A stretch of DNA of 64,000 bases from contig JAULSN010000003.1 in the NCBI GenBank assembly GCA_033439765.1, positions 372,001 through 436,000 on the forward strand, read 5' to 3'. Every line of letters starts with the position of its first letter. Within the stretch, counting starts at the first letter, position 1. The notes under the pieces were generated by a model that saw only the letters and a list, made by a program, of their open reading frames with translations, had not been told where the DNA came from and searched no databases. The position numbers and the translations under genes were made by a program. The DNA comes from Lasiosphaeria ovina. Its lineage: Eukaryota > Ascomycota > Sordariomycetes > Sordariales > Lasiosphaeriaceae. Shown piece by piece: positions 1-9,168 of this stretch.

Positions 1-240
1 TTTTGCCAGAATGGCCCACATGAAGAGATGCAGCGCCGTGCTGCGGTCCTCGAGATCTATCTCCTTGATGAGTGCGGTGAAGAGGTCCTCGAGCGCTTTC
101 GGGAGGGCCTTGATTTGCTTGAGGATGTGCTTGACGTTCTTTCCGCTCTCGACGTCCTTGAGCAACCCGTCGACGGCGAGCACCACCTAGAGGAATATGT
201 CATGGACCAAATCCAACCTCACCACCCCCGTTGGACTTTA
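1..240 (-). pseudogene. Remnant of a NACHT/STAND (NLR-like) gene, cut by the window edge
   Basis: Read on the minus strand, bases ~240 to 1 give an open frame containing VVLAVDGLLKD, then KALPKALEDLFTALIKEID and RSTALHLFMWAILA. This matches the helical segment after the NACHT ATPase core in fungal STAND proteins, where the pattern is FLWVVL..., then LP..LEDLY..., then a second helix pair. The residue between IFL and VVL, normally Trp (TGG), is TAG here. On the other strand that is CCA to CTA, a CpA-to-TpA change typical of RIP. No Walker motifs or N-terminal domain appear to the right, so this is either the 3' part of a decayed gene or an exon whose 5' part is unrecognisable. The gene continues left of base 1. 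An intron acceptor (CTAG) at the same place is the alternative to a nonsense mutation. Confidence 0.6.
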
Positions 241-632
241 CGAATACAGGTGGTGGCCTGTGAATCCAAGCGAGCTTTCTCAGGCTTCCGGCATGAAGCC
301 AGCACCCATCACAAGACGCCTGCCTTTGACGTAATGATCTCGCGCCATACTAATATGAGTTCAGGAATAGGATCCCTCCATACTACTGGGTTATTATTAT
401 CGAGGTCTAAGAAGAAACCCGGTTCGTATAGGTGCAAGGCTACTTCTGCTGCTCTAGTGGTTGATGATAGCGACAAGGACAAGGTCATGGGGCGCATCAG
501 CACCGGCAAGCATGATGCTTGGGTTGTCGCGGCGCACAGCTGGATTTGAACTTTCCGTTGATATTTGCGTGTCATATTTACCAAGAGCCCTCAAGGCCGA
601 GGAAAGCGCAGTCCAGGCCAAATTTGTATACG
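241..632. other. No recognisable gene
   Basis: Short overlapping open frames on both strands show no family resemblance. The stretch probably contains decayed upstream sequence of the NACHT remnant. Confidence 0.4.
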
Positions 633-1151
633 CTAAGCGATATAGGCCCCTTGGAAGCCGCCAAATGGCACCCCTGAAAAGCCACAAATACTACCAAAAC
701 CACACAAAAAACAGCCCTTTTTCCGATGCAAGAAAAAGCCGCATTGGCGACTGTGTAAAGCCGTAGAATCTGGACCACCGCGCACCGTGCCGCCGCTAAG
801 AAGATCGCGGGAACATTCTCTTAGGTCGACGAGGTATGGGCCTGGGAGGAAACTTGATGGGTGGGCAGCGATGTCAAAGGCGTGTCTTGTGGAGTGGGCG
901 AGATATCCCAAGCCTATTGTGAAGTGGCCTACATAGGATCTTTGAGCGTGGAGCTGCTCAACATTAGGGGGTAGACTGTCGGAGGAGACGTGGTATTGCT
1001 CACTCAAAGCCGATATTCTTTTGTGATCATGCATGTGAGATTTGGGCTGGGGCGTAAGAGAGAATACTAGCAGTGCATGTGAAAGAATAAGGCAAAGAAG
1101 AAAATACGCAACCCCGCTACGAAAACCACGTAAAACATACTTCGAAGACAT
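633..1151 (-). CDS. Hypothetical protein with N-terminal hydrophobic signal/anchor (weak candidate)
   Basis: A 172-codon ATG-initiated frame. Residues 1-12 are basic and polar, residues ~13-32 form a continuous hydrophobic stretch (VAYFLLCLILSHALLVFSL), and a hydrophilic His/Ser-rich region follows, which resembles a signal peptide or signal anchor. The C-terminal third is rich in Gly, Cys and Phe, looks less protein-like, and may be intron or non-coding. No family is recognised. The signal-like N-terminus is the only positive evidence, so the frame may be chance. Confidence 0.28.
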   Translation of the reverse strand: MSSKYVLRGFRSGVAYFLLCLILSHALLVFSLTPQPKSHMHDHKRISALSEQYHVSSDSLPPNVEQLHAQRSYVGHFTIGLGYLAHSTRHAFDIAAHPSSFLPGPYLVDLRECSRDLLSGGTVRGGPDSTALHSRQCGFFLHRKKGCFLCGFGSICGFSGVPFGGFQGAYIA

Positions 1152-1473
1152 GAAGTTAATACAAGATAAGCCTTTGCGAGTAGACTTCCTCGGTTCGTCT
1201 TCATCTGCCTTTCGGAACCTAAAAGTGTTAGGTATTTATTGGCGAAACAGAAATATTCTCCAGCGGCGGTTTTTTGTCCTAATTTAATGTTTTAATCTTT
1301 TCGTCTTGTTAATATCTCATCCTGTCTGTCCTTCTCCCATACCCAGGACGCGTTATTATGGCCACGTCCCTCGTCGATTCCAGAGCTGATACGGTCTGGA
1401 CTGGTCGGTCAAAGCAAAAAGGCTTACGTCCCGATACGGATCCCTTGATCGCGGACGCGCTCTACAATGCAAC

Positions 1474-3066
1474 ATGCAGCTATCTCTCTGCTGGCTGCCC
1501 GAGGAGGTGCTTCTGCGCATCATTAAACATCTGGACCCGGTAGGCCTGCAGTGCCTGCGGAGAACCAGCCGCGTGTTCCTCTACCACTTTAACAACAGGC
1601 GGTTCGGAAAATTCCATGACCGCACCGGCCCCCAAAGTACGGATCTCGCGGGGCCGACTGTCTTCTTTCCCTGGGCTAGATCGCGCCGCCGCCTTCCCGG
1701 GTTCACGTATCCGCGGACACCAGGAGGAATATGCCTGCACCAGCTCACCCAGAAGGATACTGTCAGTAGCGTCTGTTCAGCCTGCCAAAAAAATAGCGAG
1801 GCTCGCCACGAGTGGCAACGCAGCCTGCAAACCAAGCGGACTGGCAATAGCGTCTGAAGATAGATACTGCAAGCTCTGCGGCATGGACCACCCGCCGGCA
1901 TACTTTTTACGCCCCCGGCAGTGTATCGGTCCCTTGGGCCAGGTGCGGCTCTGCGCGCACCGGGACTGCGTGGTTAGCTGGGAGACGGTCGTCAAGTACG
2001 GCAAGCTGCTGGCCATGTTCGACCTACCTGAACCGGCACGGGCGACGCTTCTAGTGTGTCGACACGAGAGTCATGTCCCAGCACACCACGCCAGCAGCCA
2101 ATATTCCTCAGCACACCACGCTAGCAGCTAACATGCTGCTGGTGAGGAGGTGCTGTGCTACTATCTATCTATCACACTCACAGGGAGTAAGAGCATCGCG
2201 GCGAGGCTGTGTATGGAGTGGACAGGGCACGTGGTGCTTCCAGACCAGCCGTCCACCCCCTTAAACCCCATTACTGGGAAGAAAAAGTTCTGACCTACCG
2301 CGATGACCCGTCTACTACAAGACTTCCGCCGCGGCGCGCCAGCCGAGTTCCTCGTCCCGCAATCTGCCCCCGGCCCTCTCCCCGAGATGAGGTGCTTCGA
2401 CCCGAACCGGTGCCAGTGTCTGCACTTCGCGGGAGAAGAGGACGTGCCGGGCGGGTGGCAGCTCTCGGGGCGGCAGAGCAATGGCGGAGCGAGGAACCAA
2501 GCTTGCCGTTTCCCATGCGATAATACGAGCAAAATGACAGCCGGCACGCATACAGCACGCACTGTCCTCGGCGGAGACTCGGAGACGCGCATTGATATCG
2601 ATGCCTGTACCGCTCCAGCCCAACGCCAGTCGTCGTGTCTGAAAATCACCTACCAACGGTCGGTTGCAGTGGCGGCCCAAGGCCACGCATGTCGTGGCGT
2701 AACGTAACGCAATCGTGGTACGAGGCGCTCGATCCCGGCTCCTATCCTGGAACAAACGAGAAGAGGGCTTTTGACGGTCTGGCGTGTCCCCGCGACGATC
2801 CGGCGTGTGCGAACTACTGTCGGTACTTGGAGCGGCCGATAGTGAGAGTATGTGCGAGAGATGGCCGGATGGGTCGATGGGGCCGTGATGGGGCGAGGTG
2901 TGAGAAGATGGAGGACTTGGATGAAAGAGTCGAGTTGCGTATGGAAAAGTTGGAGAGGAAAAAGGAGAAGAGAAAAAAGGAGAAGATGGACAAGTGGGAG
3001 AGGAAAATGGTAAAGAAAGAAAGGGAGGAAGCAACGAATACCGAGGGAACGGAGGCACCAAGCTAG
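1474..3066 (+). pseudogene. F-box protein gene, broken by frameshifts and a stop
   Basis: The start at 1474 opens an F-box (LPEEVLLRIIKHLDPVGLQC, residues ~7-26), expected to recruit a target to an SCF ubiquitin ligase. The rest of a fungal F-box family can be followed downstream but in changing frames: CKLCGMDHPPAYF and QVRLCAHRDCVV (frame 2, ~1868-1975), MEWTGHVVLP (frame 2, ~2213), an in-frame TGA near 2291, LLQDFRRG and LPEMRCFDPNRCQCLHF (frame 2, ~2306-2430), then SWYEALDPGSY and CANYCRYLERPIVR (frame 1, ~2710-2850). At least two single-base frame changes (near 1850 and between 2665 and 2700) plus the TGA are needed. A possible intron (GTGAGG...CACAG) at ~2139-2183 would remove a duplicated stretch. 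The final ~60 codons are lysine-rich and come from the tandem repeat below. Confidence 0.72.
2079..2138. repeat. 30-bp tandem duplication inside the F-box pseudogene
   Basis: Two adjacent 30-bp units begin CAGCACACCACG at 2079 and 2109. Two of the differences between them, CCAG to CTAG and GCCA to GCTA, are CpA-to-TpA changes, as RIP would make in a duplicated sequence. Confidence 0.7.
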
Positions 3067-3480
3067 GCTCGGTGGCAAATGAAGGCGTGTGCTGGAATAC
3101 CCAACAGCCCACCTAAAGCCAATACAAGTACTGTTGCCCAGAACTCTAGGCAACAGGCGTCTGTTTACGACAAGGTGTATAAGAATAAGTGGAAAAGAAA
3201 CAGGCAAAGAGGGAAAGGTGGGAGAGGAAAATGGCAAATAGAGAAAAGGGGGAAGCAACGGCAACGGAGGCACCAAGCCAAGGTTGGTGGGAAAACAGCC
3301 TACCCACAGCGAACACAAGTGCCGTTGCCCAGACCTCCCGGCAACAGGCGTCTGTTCTGTCTACTGGTACAGAGGTAGCTTACGACAAGGTGCATAAGAA
3401 AAGGTGGGAAAAGAAACAGGAGAAGAGGGACAAGTGGGAAAGAAAGATGGCGAAGAAAGAAAGGGAGAGAAGAGAGAATG
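2940..3480. repeat. Purine-rich tandem repeat, unit about 215-225 bp, 2.5 copies
   Basis: The block GTGGGAGAGGAAAATGG occurs at ~2994 and ~3219 and, altered, at ~3434. The intervening sequence (GGAGGCACCAAGC..., AACAGGCGTCTGTT..., ACGACAAGGTG...) repeats in the same order. The purine/pyrimidine strand asymmetry is strong. The first copy overlaps the 3' end of the F-box pseudogene and supplies its Lys/Glu-rich tail; later copies hold no gene. Confidence 0.8.
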
Positions 3481-4489
3481 AAGGAGGGCAGACACCTAGC
3501 TACTGCGGCCAGGTCTGGGGGTTTACAGCGCCAAAAAGCATAACCCATGGCGAGCGCCGTGTGTTGGGCGTGGCATTTATTGTCATTTTTGTGGCCTTCC
3601 TCCGCTTTTTCGTGGTGTTTAATTTTGGGGTTTCGCATTCCATTTGTAAACTGTTTTGACTGGAGTTAGTTCCTTCCTCTAAAGAGCCCCATGTCCTGGA
3701 CTAGGTGTAGTGCGTTGAACTCGTAACCAGGGGCTTTTGCTGATCGAGAACAATTTAAAAGATATATTCAGTAACCGTGATGAGATACAACATGCTCATT
3801 TCCGTTCCAGAAACCCAGATAAATGCGTTTCAAGATAACTCGACTCAGAAACTCCTGTAACATCTGCCGCGCATTGCCAGATAAGAATGACCCATCCCGG
3901 TGATAAGTGGCAGACCATTTGACCTTCTAGAAGACGCGTCGGAATACAGAGACGGGGAGTGAAAGCGGCATTTCTGTCGAGTCTTGGAGACCCCCCCCTC
4001 CGAAAGCCCAAGGCCGCACAAATAAAACCAGGCGTGACGGGCAGTTGTGTTTGGGAGGCAATCAATAATCGTGAAATCTTCGGTTCGTCCGGAGCCGACG
4101 GCGGAACTAGCGCTGCAACCACAAAGGGCTCGCCGTGAGATTGGTGGTCTATCCGTCGGCCCCCCAGAGTCCGGGGCGGGTGCCAATTCTCCTGCTTCTG
4201 TATCTGGCGACCGTGTACATGCAACTACCGCTCTCCGGGATATGTGGGGCAGAGAATAGCCGGGTGCCGGTTGGTGCAATCACGGCCCCGTCTGTATTAA
4301 GCGCATATTACACCCCTTTTCTACATGTTCTGTTATTGCGCCCAAGTCTTAGCATCAAGTGCCGACTTGGCACAGGCTAGCAGCAAGTCTGGATATATTA
4401 ATACATGGCTCACACGGTGCGTCCTGTTCTTGGCTTCTCAGCTCTCGAGCAAAGCCTCTCAGGTCGTGATTCTGCCATCCTCATCCACG
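3481..4489. other. Intergenic; promoter side of the DUF1996 gene
   Basis: Overlapping 60-140-codon frames on both strands (3796-4380) show no family match. A C7 run lies near 3991. The last ~150 bases are the 5' region of the DUF1996 gene. Confidence 0.5.
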
Positions 4490-5562
4490 ATGCGCGCCTC
4501 CGTGCTTGCTCTCGCAGGGACTGCTGCCGCCCTGACCGACATTGAGCACAAACGGTTTATGTTGAAGAACATAGATCCCATTGTCTTCCCGGGGAAATAT
4601 GTCTCGCACATGCACTCGTTCTATGGCAGCGATGTTGTGACAAAAGATTTGCCCACAACCGCGCAGCTGCAACAGGGTTGCCCGTCTGGCGAGAACCCTA
4701 ACGACCTATCCATATACTGTACGTGACCCCTTGTCACAGCTGCTTCCCAGACTGACAAAAGAAAAAGGGGCTCCCACGCTCTACTACGTGAACGGCGACA
4801 ACTACACGGAAATCGTGCCGGCCACGTTCAAGACGTAAGCACCGTCCTGCCAGGTCTAGCATCAGCGCTGACCCGCCACAGATACTACGAGCAGATCGAC
4901 CACGCCGAGATCCCGTTCCCCAAAGACTTCCACATGGTGGCGGGCAACGCGTCGGCCAAGTCGCAGGCCGACATCGACGAGAAGCTGACGGCCATCACGT
5001 GGTGGTGCGACGGCAACGGGCCCGAGGACCGCAACAGCCGGCCGCGGGCGGCGTTCCCGCGGTCGACGTGCAGCGCGCACATGCAGGCCATCCTGCGGTT
5101 CCCCGACTGCGTCGACCCGGCCAGCATCGCCACGTACACGTACGCGGCGGCCCACGGCGGCCGCTGCCCCGCCGGCATGAAGCGCATGCCGTCGCTGCGC
5201 TTCTCGGTGCGCTACGACACGCGCCGCGCCATCCCCCAGGGCTGGAAGGGCGTGCCGCCGTTCAAGCTGGCCAGCGGCGAGGTGAGACCCCGTTCTTGTT
5301 CGAGTGGTTGGTTGGGGTTGGGCGATAGACTGACGCAGACTAGGTCGGGGAAGGCTACTCGTTTCATGGAGATTTTGTGAATGGGTGGTTTGATGATGCT
5401 CAACAGAACCTGTTGAAGGCCAAGGGCCAGAGCTTCATGCGCATCGACGGCTCGCACGGCATGGGCAAGCAGTTCAGCAAGTGCAAGGCAAAGGATGCGG
5501 ACCCCGAGAACGGAACATCAGACTATCTGACGAGCCTAAAGATGATGAAGATGTCGAGTTGA
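4490..5562 (+). CDS. DUF1996 secreted protein, four exons
   Basis: The exon model is join(4490..4718, 4768..4834, 4882..5281, 5344..5562), giving 304 aa with all junctions in frame. Introns are 49, 47 and 62 nt with GT-AG ends. MRASVLALAGTAAALT is a signal peptide. DUF1996 follows: FMLKNIDPIVFPG and VSHMHSFYGSD near the start, PTLYYVNGDNY across the first junction, and the family end motif GYSFHGDFVNGW near residue 240. DUF1996 proteins are fungal, usually secreted or wall-associated; the N-terminal part is conserved and the biochemical role is not established. The start is chosen because it gives a clean signal peptide; an upstream in-frame extension from 4325 would bury it. The protein ends with a short Lys/Met/Ser tail and lacks the WSC domain that some relatives carry. 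Confidence 0.9.
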
Positions 5563-5897
5563 TGGAGGTCGTGTGTTCCCTTGTGTGGATAGGCTTTCTG
5601 GGGGGTTTTCTTTGAAGCGTGCATCGAAGCGTGTTGGTTGAGTCTGTCTGCTGTTTTCTTTCCAATTCGATTCCAAGACAAAGTCTCTGCCATCAAGACA
5701 AAGTCTCTGCCATGCCTGAATGACAATAATATCAGCTCACTGCTCAAGTGCCCCACTCTGTAATGCGATGAGAGAGTCTAGTTGTCTCCAGCCAGTAAGT
5801 ATACCACACATACCAGAAGGCATTTTCGGCATCTTCCAGAAGGGGGCAAAGTGATGGTACAGAAGAGACAGGCCTCTAGGATTCAGAAAGAGGGATT
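5563..5897. other. Convergent intergenic region with a perfect 20-bp tandem duplication
   Basis: This is 3' flank for both neighbours. A 20-bp unit (CAAGACAAAGTCTCTGCCAT) is perfectly duplicated at 5674-5693 and 5694-5713. Confidence 0.7.
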
Positions 5898-6790
5898 CTA
5901 ATAGCTTTTACCTCCCTTCTCCTCCTCCTCACCAGGAAATAGCACAGCGACATAATTCGCTATGGCACCCGGGAAATACGCGCGGTGCCGCTCATAGGCC
6001 CACACGCCCCGCGGCGTCCCCTCTTCCGGGCCTTTCCGCGCGGCGACCTCCTCCTCCTCGTCAGCCTCCACATCCCGAACCGCGAGCGGACCGCACCACT
6101 CAAACACCAGCCGCAGCAGCGCGTCGCCGTACTCGCTCGCCGTCAGCTCGTGCACGAGCGCCACGGGGTCGTACGAGTCGGGCGCCGGCGTGGCGCCGTG
6201 GCGCACCTGGCGCACGAACTCGCGCGTCGAGAACGGCGGCCGCGCGGTGGCGCCGATGCTCCCGTCCTCGACCGCCAGCAGGAACCGGCCCTCGATGATG
6301 CGGCGGTGGGTCGCGTGCTCGGCGCGCGCGCACGCCAGCCCGCCGCGCCCGTTGATTGCACTCGGCGGCGAGATCACCCGTGCTGTATACGCTTCTAGCC
6401 CGAACTGGTGGTCGAAGTACGAGAGGACCAGCCGCGCGTACCCCTGGAAGAACCGCCGCGCGGCTGCCGACAGCGGCGTTTGAGGCGGCGGTGGTGGTGA
6501 CGGCGGTGGCGTCGGTGGTGGTGACGGAGGAGGAGGTGGTGGTGGTGACGGACGAGGATGTGGTGGTGACGGACGAGGATGTGGTGGTGACGGACAAGGA
6601 TGTGGTGGTGACGGAGGAGGTGGTGGCGGCGGGGGCGGCGGCGGTGGTGGCTTGTCCTTACCCTTACCCTTGTCGACAGCGCCACCACCATCAGCAACAG
6701 GAGTAGCAGCAGTAGCCTTGCCCTTGCCCTTGTCCACACCGGGCTTCTTCTCCTTCTCAGCTCTTCCATCCTCACTCGCCCTGTCCGATG

Positions 6791-6824
<34 letters not shown>

Positions 6825-8105
6825 TCCCGATCCCGAATCAGATTCCTGGCCCGACAGCACAAACCGCACCTTCTTCTTGTCTTGTTTTTCCTTCAGTCTC
6901 GTGCGCATCTCGGCCTTTTTCTCGCGCGCATGCTTCAGCGAGCAACTGCCGTCCCCACCGCCGCCGCGTGACTTCCGCTCCATCGCCCACGCCGACCGCG
7001 GGATGTCGGACATGCTCGTCTGACGCGCCACTGACCACGCCGACCGTGGGATGTCCGAGCTGCTCGTCGTCGCTGCTCTCAGCTCCTGCGCGTGCGGTGA
7101 CTGTAAGAAGCCCGAGCTGCTTGTGCTGCGCGTGGAGGGAGGAGAAGGAGTGGCGGCTCGGCGTGTTTTGTGCTCACTCGCAGGAGGTTGGTTCCCGTGC
7201 GCATACGGCGACTGGATGGTAGAGCCGCTCGTCGTCGTCGCCGCTCTCAGCTCTTGTGCGTGCGGCGACCGTAAGAAGCCCGAGCTGGTCGTGCTGGGTA
7301 TAGGGGGAGGGGGAGGAGGAGAGGGTCTGGCGGTAGGGGTGGTCTCGAGCTCGAGCTCGTGCTCGTGCTCGACCCAGGGAGACCGGTATGAGGCCCTGGT
7401 CCGGTGCTCGATCTGGGGGGGCTGGGTTTCCTGCTGAGAAGGCTCGCGCTCGTGTGGGTCTGCGGAACCAACAGAGGAGGTGTAGTTGTGCTCGGTCCTG
7501 GGCGCGTCGACCGTGGAGATATGCTCCAGTGGGCGGGGTGGGTTGAGCAGCGGGTAGGGAATCCTGTACGGCTTCGGCAGCGCTGGGTATGCCACGTCTG
7601 CTGTTGTGGAGTGAGGGTTAACCTGCGTCGCTGATGGGTCGCTGGTTTGGTACTGCTGCGGCGCCGGTGGAGAGCCGGTCATCTCGACGTCGACGCTGGC
7701 CGCCTCTGCTTCTGGGGCTGCGCCGGTGCTGTTCTTGCCCTCTTCACCTCTTTTCATCATTTCCAGCGTGGCCAGCGTGTAACCGTGATACTCAGACTTA
7801 GAGCCGGGGGGCGCTGGGTCCACCGACGTGTCGGATATGTCGTCGGCGAAGTCCCCGTATTGCTCCACCTTGGCTTTTGGCTGAATGGTTTCGTCTACAC
7901 TCGGTGCGGGTGACGTCGGCGGGGGCGTTGGCGCTGTTTCACTTTCAGGCTCTCCTTTTTCAGCCTGCAAACGGCGTATTTCAGTCTTCAAATCATCTAG
8001 TTCATTCTTCAAACTAGTGTTTAGAGGCAGGCACGCGAAGTTACCTCCATCCGACTCCCCGATATGCGGAGACGGCTCGCGAGACGCGTCGTGCTTTGAG
8101 AACAT
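5898..8105 (-). CDS. Proline/serine-rich low-complexity protein with a conserved-looking C-terminal domain, 735 aa
   Basis: A single long ATG-initiated frame on the minus strand. Residues ~30-52 form a short coiled coil (LKNELDDLKTEIRRLQAEKG). The middle is disordered, with internal repeats SGFLRSPHAQELRAAT (twice) and SDIPRSAW (twice), a (SG)n stretch encoded by GACCCC-type repeats near 6790-6830, and long polyproline with PPHPRPSPPHP repeats (~6490-6650). The last ~190 residues have normal composition: AAARRFFQGYARLVLSYFD, then FLLAVEDGSIG, then YDPVALVHELTASEYGDALL, ending in an acidic tail. No family is recognised. Polyproline plus a compact C-terminal domain suggests a scaffold or cytoskeletal adaptor, but that is inference. 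Length and codon use favour a real gene. Confidence 0.65.
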
Positions 8106-9168
8106 GTTGTGTTAAAATGTTGCGTCGCGTCGGGATGATTAAATGTATTGGAAAAAGAAAAAAAAAATGCTTTGTATGGGGGTTCGGTGGATAGGCAGAA
8201 GGGATCTTGAGACAGAGGCAGTTTACATTGATATGTGGTTGGCTCTGTGGCCAGAAAGTGGTAACAAGGGAGATTGTTAGGTGCTTCTTTGTGCGGAATG
8301 TCGACAAAGTATCTGCGTAAGCACAGCAAAAGGGCCTTTATGGGAAAGACAAAAGACCTTTCTGGAAAGGACAAAGAACTGGCGAGACTGTGAAGAAAGG
8401 TGAAGGCTGGAGGAAAGCGATTAATTTATGCTGGCTACGGTTCTCAAAATTTCCGATTCTCGTGCTGAATTGCAACATGTCGACAATAGGAGCAGTCTCA
8501 CAGCACGTTTTTCGCGTCAATAGTGTCTAGGCTCTACTCGTTCCTATCGTTCGTATTGTTCCTCTCGCGGTCTTGACAAAAGTGTGCCACTTCCAATTGT
8601 TCCTGGCGTGCCCCGTTCAGTCCGCGACAAACCACCAGGCGTTTACGCCGCAGCTTTAACAAATCTTATCAACGGCGAGCTCATCGATATATCCGGCATA
8701 CAGAGTGGAAGAAAGCCTCGGCAAAGGCACTCGAGAATGGCTTATCTCTCGACCTACCTAAAAAGACTCGTAACTACAACATTAGAGGAGAGTGGCAATA
8801 TATCGAGGACCAGACAAGACGCATCGGTTGGCAAGCATGGGAAACCGATGTATCAGAACACAACTGCGGCCCGGAGAAGTGTTGCGTATGGTGGTAACTT
8901 CGCCGTAGTGTATGCTACTGACACACCCTCAAGACGAAGGCTTAGCTCAAATCCTAAAACGAGACAAAGCAGGCGGGCATGCATCCAGGATATGCTTGGC
9001 ACCGATAATCTAGTTATTCCATTTCCAAATAAAAGCGCGCTCTATCCAGAGGCTCATGCATATCCACTCATCTTTTTAAATTTACATGCTTTCCACGCCA
9101 CGCCTCATGCAGTTAATCCGGCATTGAATTACAAACATACACCTATACAAATCCGGTAGGCCGCGGCA
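8106..9168. other. Intergenic; no gene accepted
   Basis: Upstream region of the proline-rich gene, with an A-rich tract near 8155-8167. A 191-codon plus frame (8584-9159) and a second open frame without ATG (~8613-8897) overlap here; neither has a recognised family or clear exon structure. Confidence 0.45.

Noticed and set aside
8584..9159. 191-codon plus-strand frame, and a second open frame (~8613-8897) reading RTEWKKASAKALENGLS-like sequence
   Set aside because: The two overlap, neither has a recognisable family, and the more protein-like one has no ATG or workable splice model; likely relic or chance.
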